Shown here: positions 26,879 to 34,280 of the stretch, one piece after another
Layout of the letters: each line of letters begins with the position of its first letter
Numbering within the stretch: the stretch's first letter is position 1
From: Iamia sp. SCSIO 61187
Lineage (GTDB): Bacteria > Actinomycetota > Acidimicrobiia > Acidimicrobiales > Iamiaceae
Direction of reading: 5' to 3'
Length of the DNA stretch: 64,000 nt
NCBI RefSeq assembly: GCF_019443745.1
Contig: NZ_CP050948.1
Coordinates: 3,166,001-3,230,000, forward strand
Position numbers and translations under genes: made by a program
Notes under the pieces: generated by a model
Seen by the model: only the letters and a program-made list of their open reading frames with translations
Database searches by the model: none
What the model was told of the DNA's origin: nothing

Positions 26879-26937
26879 TCCGGATCGGCAACGCGTCGCA
26901 TCGTCCCTGGTCGGGCGGGGTCGGTGGCGGACCCAAG

Positions 26938-26951
26938 TAGAATGTGTTCTA
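26938..26951. promoter_or_regulatory. KstR-type operator 6 (TAGAATGTGTTCTA)
   Basis: Eight bases upstream of the first DUF35 gene. One deviation (AAT instead of AAC) from the KstR core. Spacing to operator 5 is 73 bases, unlike the other pairs, consistent with separate promoters for divergent operons. Confidence 0.8.
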
Positions 26952-26959
26952 CTTCGCCT

Positions 26960-27400
26960 GTGCCGTCGGACACAGACACCACGTTCACCATGGAGCTCAT
27001 GTACCGGCGGAGCCTCGGCCCCGTGGTGGGGGCGTTCCTGACCGGGCTGCGGGACCAGCGGCTGCTCGCCAGCCGCACCGCCGAGGGTCGGGTGATCTGC
27101 CCCGCCCTCGAGTACGACCCCGACAGCGGCGACGCCGTCGACGACCTCGTCGAGGTCGGGCCGGGCGGGGTGGTGACGGGGTGGACCTGGGTGCCCGAGC
27201 CGCTCCGCAAGCACCCGAGCGACCGCCCCTTCGCCTGGGCCCTCGTGCAGCTGGACGGGGCCGACACGGCGCTCGTCCACGCCCTCGCCGCCGACGGTCC
27301 CGACGCCGTGCGGACCGGGATGCGGGTCGTGCCCCGGTGGGCCGACGAGCGCACCGGCCACATCACCGACATCGCCTGCTTCGTCCCCGAGGAGGGCTGA
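26960..27400 (+). CDS. DUF35 OB-fold protein without zinc ribbon
   Basis: A 146-residue protein with the OB-fold half of DUF35 (LVEVGPGGVVTGWTWVPEPL, AWALVQLDGADTALVHAL, TGMRVVPRW). The zinc-ribbon cysteines are absent; only isolated cysteines remain. In M. tuberculosis the ltp3-ltp4 genes are accompanied by a longer DUF35 protein (Rv3521); here two adjacent genes may share that job. GTG start (VPSDTDTTF) lies just after the operator; an internal ATG (MELMYRR) is an alternative. DUF35 proteins are required partners of Ltp aldolases. Confidence 0.75.
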   Translation: MPSDTDTTFTMELMYRRSLGPVVGAFLTGLRDQRLLASRTAEGRVICPALEYDPDSGDAVDDLVEVGPGGVVTGWTWVPEPLRKHPSDRPFAWALVQLDGADTALVHALAADGPDAVRTGMRVVPRWADERTGHITDIACFVPEEG

Positions 27401-27948
27401 TGGCCGAGGACACCGCCACCGAGGACCCGGGTGCGCCGGTGCGGTTCATGCCGCAGCTGATCGGGCTCGACTACACCATCAAGACCAACCCGGTGGCCGC
27501 CGCCTTCGGCGCCGCCCTGGCCGACGGGCGCATCACCGGCCACCGCTGCCCGAGCTGCCAGCGGGTCTACGCGCCGCCGAAGGGCTTCTGCCCCATCTGC
27601 GTGGTGCCGACGGGCGAGGCCGACCTGGTCGAGGTGGCCGACCGCGGCCTGGTCACCTCGTGGACGGTCCTCACGCCGATCCAGTACGCCGGCCAGAAGG
27701 AGCGGGAGGACTACGCCCTCGCCAGCATCCTCCTCGACGGCGCCGACGGGACCATCGGCCAGCAGCGGCTGGTCGACGTGCCCCTCGACGAGATCCGCAT
27801 GGGCCTCCGCGTCGAGGCGGTGTGGGCCCCACCCGACGAGCGGGTCGCCGACGACCGGGGCTACGGCCTCGGCTCCGCCGTCAGCGGGTGGCGTCCCACC
27901 GGCGAGCCCGACGCACCCCCCTCCGCCTACCAGGAGCACACACTGTGA
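27400..27948 (+). CDS. Zn-ribbon DUF35 OB-fold protein, Ltp partner
   Basis: A 182-residue protein: an N-terminal helical segment, a rubredoxin-like zinc ribbon RCPSCQRVYAPPKGFCPIC (CxxC...CxxC, about residues 50-70), and an OB fold (VADRGLVTSWTVLTPIQY, ALASILLDGADGTI). DUF35 subunits bind the acyl-CoA chain and support thiolase-like Ltp enzymes. ATG overlaps the stop of the preceding DUF35 gene (TGATG), so the two products probably form one complex with Ltp3/Ltp4. Confidence 0.85.
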   Translation: MAEDTATEDPGAPVRFMPQLIGLDYTIKTNPVAAAFGAALADGRITGHRCPSCQRVYAPPKGFCPICVVPTGEADLVEVADRGLVTSWTVLTPIQYAGQKEREDYALASILLDGADGTIGQQRLVDVPLDEIRMGLRVEAVWAPPDERVADDRGYGLGSAVSGWRPTGEPDAPPSAYQEHTL

Positions 27949-28016
27949 GCGAGCGCAGCGAGCGAACTCGGCGGCACGGGAGCGAGCGAGCTCGACGATA
28001 CGTGCGCGAGCGCCAC
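27946..28016. repeat. GAGCG-rich repeat after a stop codon
   Basis: The TGA of the DUF35 gene runs directly into GCGAGCGCAGCGAGCGAAC and further GAGCGAGC/GAGCTCG units. A related sequence follows the ltp3 stop at 30163, and another is found at the start of livF. Confidence 0.55.
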
Positions 28017-28079
28017 GGACGCGAAGTGCCAGGCACCTCGCGTCCGCCTGGACGCAACGTGCCAGGCACCTCGCGTCCA
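28017..28079. repeat. Two tandem hairpins with GTGCC-A-GGCAC core
   Basis: Hairpin 1 (28017-28045): arms GGACGCGA-A-GTGCC and GGCAC-C-TCGCGTCC, 13 of 14 pairs. Hairpin 2 (28049-28079): 13 of 15 pairs. Both share the core found in the perfect hairpin at 50157-50183. They lie inside an operon, between DUF35 and ltp4, where strong terminators would be unexpected. Confidence 0.75.
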
Positions 28080-28096
28080 GGACGGGGGCGTGGTCG

Positions 28097-29020
28097 ATGA
28101 GAGACGTCGCCATCGTGTCGTTCGCGACCACGGGTCCCCTGCCCGCGGTGGACGACACCGAGACCCAGATGCTGTTCCCGGTGATCTCCGAGGCCATCGA
28201 GCGCTCGGGCATCCCCCGGGCCGACATCGGATTCACCTGCTCGGGCAGCGCCGACTACCTGGCCGGCACCCCGTTCGCGTTCGTGGGCAACCTCGAGGCG
28301 GTGGGCGCCTGGCCCCCGATCTCGGAGTCGCACGTCGACATGGACGGTGCCTGGGCGATGTACGAGGCATGGGTCCGGCTCCAGCACGGTGACGTCGACG
28401 TGGCCCTCGCCTTCTCCTCGGGCATCTCCTCGCGCAGCGACCTGCGGGAGGTCCTGTGCCTCCAGAACGACCCCTACTACCTGATGCCGCTCTGGGCCGA
28501 CCACGGGTCGCTCGCCGGCCTCCAAGCCCGGGCCGTGGCCGAGGCCGGGTTGGTCGACGAGGTCGTCGACACCGTCGCCGCCCCGCCGGCGTCGGACGGC
28601 GCCGCCGCCGTGATCATGGTCGCCGGCGATCGGGCTCGGGAGGTGTGCGAGCGGCCGGCGTGGATCCGGGGCATCGAGCACCGCAGCGACCCCCACTACA
28701 TCGGCGTGCGCGACCTGGCCGACGTCCCGTCGGCGCAGGTGGCCGCGGCGGCCGCGGGTGTCGGAGGCGGGCCGATCGACCTGGCCGAGCTCTCGGCCGC
28801 CCACCCCCACGAGGAGGTCCTGCTGCGGCGGGCCATGGGGCTGGCCGACCTCGTCGAGGTCAACGCCGGCGCCGACCCGCTGATGGTGGCCGGCCTGGCC
28901 CACATCGGGGCCGCCGCCACCGCCATCCACGAGGGGCGGGCGGGCCGGACCCTCGGCCACGCCGCCTCGGGCCCGTGCCTGCAGCAGAACCTGGTCTGCG
29001 TGATGGAAGGAACCCCCTGA
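28097..29020 (+). CDS. ltp4: Thiolase-like lipid-transfer protein, Ltp4-like
   Basis: A 307-residue thiolase-fold protein resembling M. tuberculosis Ltp4: RDVAIVSFA, IPRADIGFTCSGSADYLAGTPFAFV, ISESHVDMDGAWAMYEAWVRL and LQNDPYYLMPLWADHGSLAGLQAR. It is somewhat shorter than the mycobacterial protein and may lack part of the C-terminal thiolase half. Expected to cleave steroid side-chain CoA thioesters by retro-aldol or thiolysis together with Ltp3 and DUF35. Stop overlaps the ltp3 start. Confidence 0.82.
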   Translation: MRDVAIVSFATTGPLPAVDDTETQMLFPVISEAIERSGIPRADIGFTCSGSADYLAGTPFAFVGNLEAVGAWPPISESHVDMDGAWAMYEAWVRLQHGDVDVALAFSSGISSRSDLREVLCLQNDPYYLMPLWADHGSLAGLQARAVAEAGLVDEVVDTVAAPPASDGAAAVIMVAGDRAREVCERPAWIRGIEHRSDPHYIGVRDLADVPSAQVAAAAAGVGGGPIDLAELSAAHPHEEVLLRRAMGLADLVEVNAGADPLMVAGLAHIGAAATAIHEGRAGRTLGHAASGPCLQQNLVCVMEGTP

Positions 29021-30165
29021 TGGCCGAGCGCTGCGCGGTGGTCGGCATCGCCCAGACCCACCACAAGAAGGTCCGCGACGACGTGTCGCTGGCGGGGCTC
29101 CTGCGGGAGGCCGGCCAGCGGGCGCTCGACGACGCCGCCATGACGTGGCGCGACGTCGACGCCGTCGTCATCGGGACGGCCCCGGACTCCTTCGAGGGCG
29201 TGATGATGCCCGAGCTCTACCTGGCCGACGCCCTCGGGGCCGCGGGCAAGCCGATCATGCGGGTCCACACCGCCGGCAGCGTGGGCGGCTCGACGGCGAT
29301 CGTCGCCACCCACCTCGTGCAGTCGGGGGTGCGCAAGCGGGTCCTGACCATCGCCTTCGAGAAGCAGTCCGAGGGCGACACCACCTGGGGGCTCTCGGGC
29401 GGTCGCAGCGGCGGGGTCGGCGCCGGGGGCTACTTCGCCCCCCACATCCGGGCCTACATCGAGCGGTCGCAGGCGCCCGAGTACGTCGGGTGGATGGTGG
29501 CGGTGAAGGACCGCCTCAACGCCCTCAAGAACCCCTACGCCCACCTCAAGGTGCCCGACATCACGCTGGAGAAGGTGCGCGACTCCCCCATGGTGTGGGA
29601 GCCGGTGCGCCGGCTCGAGTCGTGCCCGGCCTCCGACGGGGCCTGCGCCATGGTGCTCACCGACGAGGCCGGCGGCGACCGCGCTCCCCGCCCGCCGGCG
29701 TGGGTGCACGGCACCGCCATCCGCAGCGAGCTGGGCCAGTTCCCCGGGCGCGACCCGGTCAACCCTCAGGGCGGGCGCGACTGCGCCGCCGACGTCTACG
29801 CCCAGGCCGGCATCACCGACCCCCGGCGCGAGGTCGACGTGGTCGAGATGTACGTGCCGTTCAGCTGGTACGAGCCGATGTGGCTGGAGAACCTCGGCTT
29901 CGCCGACGTCGGCCAGGGCTGGAAGCTCACCGAGGACGGTGTCACCGAGCTGACCGGCGCCCTGCCCGTCAACTGCTCGGGTGGGGTGCTGTCGTCCAAC
30001 CCGATCGGTGCCTCGGGGATGCTCCGCTTCGCCGAGGCGGCCATGCAGGTCCGCGGCACCGCCGGCGAGCACCAGGTCGAGGGGGCCCGCACCGCGGTCG
30101 GCCACGCCTACGGCGGTGCCGCCCAGTTCTTCGCCATGTGGGTCGTCAGGAGCACCAAGCCGTGA
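29020..30165 (+). CDS. ltp3: Thiolase-like lipid-transfer protein, Ltp3-like
   Basis: A 381-residue SCP2-thiolase-type protein resembling M. tuberculosis Ltp3: CAVVGIAQTHHKKVRDDVSL, DAVVIGTAPDSFEGVMMPE, RVHTAGSVGGSTAIVATHLV, PVNCSGGVLSSNPIGASGML and GHAYGGAAQFFAMWV. The usual thiolase nucleophile Cys is replaced in the HTAGSVGG loop, as in Ltp aldolases. ATG overlaps the ltp4 stop (TGATG). Likely partner of Ltp4 and the two DUF35 proteins. Confidence 0.83.
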   Translation: MAERCAVVGIAQTHHKKVRDDVSLAGLLREAGQRALDDAAMTWRDVDAVVIGTAPDSFEGVMMPELYLADALGAAGKPIMRVHTAGSVGGSTAIVATHLVQSGVRKRVLTIAFEKQSEGDTTWGLSGGRSGGVGAGGYFAPHIRAYIERSQAPEYVGWMVAVKDRLNALKNPYAHLKVPDITLEKVRDSPMVWEPVRRLESCPASDGACAMVLTDEAGGDRAPRPPAWVHGTAIRSELGQFPGRDPVNPQGGRDCAADVYAQAGITDPRREVDVVEMYVPFSWYEPMWLENLGFADVGQGWKLTEDGVTELTGALPVNCSGGVLSSNPIGASGMLRFAEAAMQVRGTAGEHQVEGARTAVGHAYGGAAQFFAMWVVRSTKP

Positions 30166-30193
30166 GTCGAGCGGAGCGAGACGAGCAGACGAG

Positions 30194-31033
30194 ATGACGT
30201 CAGAGCGCCCAGCACAGCTGCCGACCACCCCTCCCGAGGAGCACCTGCTGGTCGAGCGGGACGGACCGGTCCTGATCCTGACCATGAACCGGCCCGAGCG
30301 GCGCAACGCCCTGTCGCCGTCGATGATGGCGGGGCTGTCCGACGCGTGGGACGAGGTCAACGCCAACCCGGAGATCCGGGTCGCCGTCCTCACCGGCGCC
30401 GGTGGGTCGTTCTGCGCCGGCGCCGACCTCGACGCCATGACCCAGCAGGCGCCGGGGGACGTCTTCGATGAGGGCGGCGAGGCGACCGACACCATCGCCG
30501 CCGGCGTCATCAAGCCACTGCTCAAGGGGTTCCTGCTGGACAAGCCGCTGATCGCCGCGGTCGAGGGGCCGGCCGTCGCCGGCGGCACCGAGATCCTCCA
30601 GGGCACCGACATCCGCATCGCCGGCGAGAGCGCCCGCTTCGGGGTGTCCGAGGTCCGCTGGGGCCTGTACCCGCTCGGGGGGTCGGTCGTGCGCCTGCGC
30701 CGCCAGATCCCCTACGCCGTCGCCGCCGACATCCTCCTCACCGGCCGCCACGTCCGGGCCCCCGAGGCCCGGGACCTCGGCCTCATCAGCGAGGTCGTCC
30801 CCGACGGCACCGCCCTCGACCGGGCCCGCGAGGTCGCGGCCCAGGTGGCGGCCAACGGACCGGTCGCCGTCCAGGCGGTCCTCCGGGCGCTGCGGGCCAC
30901 CGAGTGCCTCCCCGAGGCCGAGGCCATGCCGATCGACTCGGCCATCGGCATGGAGGTCTTCAAGAGCGACGACGCCAAGATCGGTCCGCTCGCCTTCATG
31001 GAGAAGCGGACCCCCGAGTTCACCGGGAAGTAG
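30194..31033 (+). CDS. echA19: Enoyl-CoA hydratase, EchA19-like
   Basis: A 279-residue crotonase closely similar to M. tuberculosis EchA19: ILTMNRPERRNALSPSMM, LTGAGGSFCAGADLDAMTQQ, PLIAAVEGPAVAGGTEILQG, VSEVRWGLYPLGGSVVRLRR and SDDAKIGPLAFMEKRTPEF. EchA19 hydrates the double bond introduced in the steroid side chain by FadE enzymes. The ATG at 30194 lies in a GAGCGGAGCGAGACGAG-type repeat that follows the ltp3 stop; the ribosome-binding site is weak. Confidence 0.88.
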   Translation: MTSERPAQLPTTPPEEHLLVERDGPVLILTMNRPERRNALSPSMMAGLSDAWDEVNANPEIRVAVLTGAGGSFCAGADLDAMTQQAPGDVFDEGGEATDTIAAGVIKPLLKGFLLDKPLIAAVEGPAVAGGTEILQGTDIRIAGESARFGVSEVRWGLYPLGGSVVRLRRQIPYAVAADILLTGRHVRAPEARDLGLISEVVPDGTALDRAREVAAQVAANGPVAVQAVLRALRATECLPEAEAMPIDSAIGMEVFKSDDAKIGPLAFMEKRTPEFTGK

Positions 31034-31041
31034 GAGCCACC

Positions 31042-32301
31042 ATGCCCGACGCCACGCCCGACGCCCGCCCCCAGATCGACCTGCTGGACTTCGACCGCTT
31101 CACCGAGGGCATCCCCCACGAGTGGTTCACCTGGCTGCGCCGGAACGAACCGGTCCACCACCACCCCGAGCCCGACGGGCCCGGCTTCTGGGTCATCACC
31201 AAGCTCGACGACGTGACCGTGTGCAACCGCGACGCCGGCACCTTCTCGTCGGCCGCCGCCCGGGGAGGGGTGGTCGGGCTCACCGAGCGCCCGCCGACCG
31301 AGGGCGACGCCCCCAGCGAGGCCGGCAACCTCATGCTCTTCATGGACCCGCCGGACCACACCCGCTACCGGCGCCTGGTGAACCGGGGCTTCACGCCCCG
31401 GATGATCGGCCAGATGGAGGTCCACATCCGGGACCTGACGACGACGATCCTCGATCGGGTGCTCGCCTCCTCAGGCCCACAGGGCGAGTCCGACTTCGTG
31501 GTCGACATCGCCGCCGAGCTGCCGCTCGAGGTGATCGCCGAGCTGATCGGCGTGCCCACCGAGGACCGCCACAAGATCTTCGACTGGAGCAACCGCATGA
31601 TCGGGGCCGACGACCCCGAGTACGCGGTGTCGCAGGAGAAGCTCTTCGAGGCCCAGGTCGAGATGTTCATGTACGCCCAGGGCCTGGCCGAGAAGCACCG
31701 CCAGAAGCCCGAGGACGACATCATCAACGCCCTCCTGAGCGCCGAGGTCGACGGCGAGTCGCTCTCGGACATGGACTTCAACCTGTTCTTCCTGCTGCTC
31801 TCGGTGGCCGGCAACGAGACGACCCGCAACGCCATCTCCCACGGCATGAACGCCTTCCTGGAGAACCCGGACCAGTGGGAGCTGCTGGCGTCGGACCCGG
31901 ACCGCCACATCAAGGGCGCGGTCGAGGAGATCCTGCGCTGGGCGTCGCCGGTGCTCTACTTCCGCCGCAACGCGACCCAGGACTTCGAGCTGCGGGGCCA
32001 CACGATCAGGGCCGGGGACAAGATCAGCATGTGGTACATCTCGGCCAACCGGGACGAGGACCACTTCGAGGACCCGTTCCGGTTCGACATCACCCGGGAC
32101 CCGAACCACCACATCGCCTTCGGCGGCGGCGGACCCCACTTCTGCCTGGGCGCCCAGCTGGCCCGCATGGAGATCCAGGTGCTGTTCGAGGAGCTGGTGA
32201 AGAGGGTCGACCACGTCGAGTCGCTGGGCCCGCCCGACCGCCTGCGCAGCAACTTCATCGGCGGCATCAAGCACCTGCCGGTCCGCTTCCACCCCCGCTG
32301 A
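31042..32301 (+). CDS. Cytochrome P450, CYP125/CYP142-like steroid C26 hydroxylase
   Basis: A 419-residue P450. Heme ligand Cys368 in FGGGGPHFCLGAQLARME, I-helix oxygen-activation motif AGNETT (256-261) and ExxR motif EILR (296-299). MDPPDHTRYRRLVNRGFTPR, DWSNRMIGADDPEYA and RLRSNFIGGIKHLPV resemble the CYP125/CYP142 families that oxidise the cholesterol side-chain terminus. AGGAG lies five bases before the ATG. Last gene of the DUF35-ltp4-ltp3-echA19 operon. Substrate is inferred; redox partners are not nearby. Confidence 0.85.
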   Translation: MPDATPDARPQIDLLDFDRFTEGIPHEWFTWLRRNEPVHHHPEPDGPGFWVITKLDDVTVCNRDAGTFSSAAARGGVVGLTERPPTEGDAPSEAGNLMLFMDPPDHTRYRRLVNRGFTPRMIGQMEVHIRDLTTTILDRVLASSGPQGESDFVVDIAAELPLEVIAELIGVPTEDRHKIFDWSNRMIGADDPEYAVSQEKLFEAQVEMFMYAQGLAEKHRQKPEDDIINALLSAEVDGESLSDMDFNLFFLLLSVAGNETTRNAISHGMNAFLENPDQWELLASDPDRHIKGAVEEILRWASPVLYFRRNATQDFELRGHTIRAGDKISMWYISANRDEDHFEDPFRFDITRDPNHHIAFGGGGPHFCLGAQLARMEIQVLFEELVKRVDHVESLGPPDRLRSNFIGGIKHLPVRFHPR

Positions 32302-32302
32302 T

Positions 32303-32331
32303 GGTCGGAGTGGGTCTGACCCACTCCGACC
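32303..32331. terminator. Perfect 14-bp inverted repeat between convergent genes
   Basis: GGTCGGAGTGGGTC and GACCCACTCCGACC flank a single T, right after the P450 stop and 9 bases before the stop of the opposing gene. A bidirectional terminator is likely, although no T-run follows. It contains the GGGTC-N-GACCC core seen at 4876. Confidence 0.7.
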
Positions 32332-32339
32332 GGTTGGGG

Positions 32340-32693
32340 TCAGTCGCGGCGGACGGCCTCGACCATGCGGTCGGTCTGGGCCTGCTGCTCCCAGGAGAGG
32401 CGGGCCAGCCAGAAGCGCAGGAACTGGGCCATCGAGTAGCGCAGGAACACGGCGGCTCCGACGAGGGCCACGGTGAGGCCGATCAGGGCGATCACGATGG
32501 CGTCGCGCTGCTGGAGCGGGTTCGTGGTGCCGTGACCGATCGTGTAGGCGACGATGCCGATCACCACGCCGGCCACCATGAGGCCCACGCCGACGCGGAG
32601 GAACGTCCGGTCCCGCGAGCTCGACGTGTCGGGCAGCTTCATGTCGGCGATCTCCGCGGTGAACTGCTCGACGCGGGTCGGGTCCTGGAGCAT
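32340..32693 (-). CDS. Small two-helix membrane protein
   Basis: A 117-residue protein of unknown function. Hydrophobic segments lie at about residues 37-55 (VGVGLMVAGVVIGIVAYTIG) and 66-86 (IVIALIGLTVALVGAAVFL), with a charged helical C-terminus. GGAGAG lies five bases before the ATG (MLQDPTRVEQ). It follows livF by 10 bases, so it is probably co-transcribed with the ABC transporter and may be an accessory subunit. Confidence 0.7.
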   Translation of the reverse strand: MLQDPTRVEQFTAEIADMKLPDTSSSRDRTFLRVGVGLMVAGVVIGIVAYTIGHGTTNPLQQRDAIVIALIGLTVALVGAAVFLRYSMAQFLRFWLARLSWEQQAQTDRMVEAVRRD

Positions 32694-32703
32694 GGGGTCT
32701 CTC

Positions 32704-33534
32704 CTATCCACCCAGGTACGCCTGGGAGAGGCTGGCTTCGAGGTCGTGGGGGGTCCCGGTCTCGACGATCCGCCCGTGCACCATGACGGCGGCCTCGTCG
32801 GCCACGTCCATCACGATGCGGGCGAACTGCTCGACGAGAAGGATCGTCGTGCCCTCGGCGGCCACCTGGCGCACCCGGGCGTAGAGGTCGTCGACGACGA
32901 TGGGGGCCAACCCCATCGAGAGCTCGTCGAGGACGAGGAGGGCGGGGTCGGTGGCCAGGCCGCGGGCCATGGCCACCATCTGCTGCTGGCCACCCGACAG
33001 GGTGCCGGCCGTCTGGGCCATGAGCGGGCCGAGCTGGGGGAAGCGGTCGACGGCCCGGTCGAGCACGGCGTCGAGCCCCCGCCCGCCGTGCGTCATCATC
33101 CAGAGGTTCTCGCGCACGGTGAGGTTGGGGAACAGGCCCCGGCCCTCGGGGATGAGGCAGAGGCCCCGCCGGGCCAGGTCGTCGGGGCGGGCGCCGTTGA
33201 CCCGCCGGCCGGCCACGAGGACGTCGCCGGTCGACGCCGGGAGCAGCCCGGCCACGACCTTGAGGGTGGTGGACTTCCCGGCCCCGTTGGGCCCGAGGAT
33301 GGCGACGACCCGGCCGGCGGCGACGGTGAGGTCGATGCCGTGGAGGACGTCGATGCCGTCGTAGCCGGCCCGCACGCCGCGCAGCTCGAGGATGGGGACG
33401 GGGCCGTCGAGGACCGCCGGCTCGGCGGGCGGCTCCGGATCCTTGGCCAGGCGCGGACGGTGCCCGTTCGTCGACGCGCCCGGGTCGCCGGCTCGCTTGC
33501 TGCGCTCGCCCGGGTCGCCGGCTCGCTCGCTCAC
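32704..33534 (-). CDS. livF: Branched-chain-type ABC transporter ATPase, LivF-like
   Basis: A 276-residue ATPase with Walker A GPNGAGKST, signature TLSGGQQQMVAMARGL, Walker B LLVLDELSMGLAP and H-loop-like VEQFARIVMD. The first ~45 residues (VSERAGDPGERSKRAGDPG...) are translated from a GAGCGAGCCGGCGACCCGGG direct repeat and are not part of the fold; a later start at VPILELRGV would be expected for the family. The GTG overlaps the livG stop (GTGA). Works with LivG, the LivHM permease and LivK. Confidence 0.87.
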   Translation of the reverse strand: MSERAGDPGERSKRAGDPGASTNGHRPRLAKDPEPPAEPAVLDGPVPILELRGVRAGYDGIDVLHGIDLTVAAGRVVAILGPNGAGKSTTLKVVAGLLPASTGDVLVAGRRVNGARPDDLARRGLCLIPEGRGLFPNLTVRENLWMMTHGGRGLDAVLDRAVDRFPQLGPLMAQTAGTLSGGQQQMVAMARGLATDPALLVLDELSMGLAPIVVDDLYARVRQVAAEGTTILLVEQFARIVMDVADEAAVMVHGRIVETGTPHDLEASLSQAYLGG

Positions 33535-33535
33535 G
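33480..33535. repeat. Direct repeat at the livF start
   Basis: CGCCCGGGTCGCCGGCTCGC occurs twice, 30-odd bases apart, with GCTTGCTGCGCTCG between. It encodes the odd N-terminal extension of LivF and resembles the GAGCG repeats at 27946 and 30163. Confidence 0.55.
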
Positions 33536-34280
33536 GCTCCGCCCCCTCGGCGACCTTCCGGGTGCCGAGGTAGGCCTCGAGCACCGCCGGGTCGGACTGG
33601 ATGGAGGCGCAGTCGCCCACGGCGATCATGCGGCCCAGGTCGAGGACGTGGACGGTGTCGCACACGTCCATCACCAGCGCCATGTCGTGCTCGACAAGCA
33701 CCACCGCCGTCCCGGTGGCGGCCAGGTCGGTGAGCAGTCCGCCGAAGCGGGTGGTCTCGGCGTCGTCCTGGCCCGAGGCGGGCTCGTCGAGGAGCAGCAC
33801 CCGGGGCTTGCACGCCAGGGCCCGGCCCAGCTCGACGAGACGGCCCTGCCCGGTCGGCAGGGCGGTGACCCGCTCGTCGGCCACGGCCCGCAGCCCGACC
33901 TGGTCGATGATCTCGTCGGTGAGGGCGGCGGTGTCGGTGCGGTCGCGGGACCAGCGGCGCCGGATGTCGGCGGCGACGCGGATGTTCTCGCGCACCGTGA
34001 GCATCGAGAACAGCTCGAGCTGCTGGAAGGTGCGGGCCAACCCGATGCGCGCCCGCCGGTGGAGCTTGAGCCCGGTGACATCGCGGTCGTCGATGAGGAT
34101 GCGCCCGGAGCTGGGGGCGAGCAGGCCGGTGATGGCGTTGAACATGGTGGTCTTGCCGGCGCCGTTGGGCCCGATGAGACCGGTGATCTGGCCCGCCTCG
34201 GCGCGCAGGGAGGCGTGGTCGAGGGCGAGGTGGCCCCCGAAGCGCACGCTGACCTCCCGCACCTCAAGCACGGGCGCCAC
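33531..34280 (-). CDS. livG: Branched-chain-type ABC transporter ATPase, LivG-like
   Basis: A 249-residue ATPase with Walker A GPNGAGKTT, the LivG-typical IGLARTFQQLELFSMLTVREN, Walker B VLLLDEPASG and H-loop VEHDMALVMD. The ABC signature is degenerate (LPTGQGRLVELGRAL in place of LSxGQ). Overlaps the permease stop by 17 bases and livF by 4. Pairs with LivF as the second nucleotide-binding subunit. Confidence 0.87.
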   Translation of the reverse strand: MAPVLEVREVSVRFGGHLALDHASLRAEAGQITGLIGPNGAGKTTMFNAITGLLAPSSGRILIDDRDVTGLKLHRRARIGLARTFQQLELFSMLTVRENIRVAADIRRRWSRDRTDTAALTDEIIDQVGLRAVADERVTALPTGQGRLVELGRALACKPRVLLLDEPASGQDDAETTRFGGLLTDLAATGTAVVLVEHDMALVMDVCDTVHVLDLGRMIAVGDCASIQSDPAVLEAYLGTRKVAEGAEP

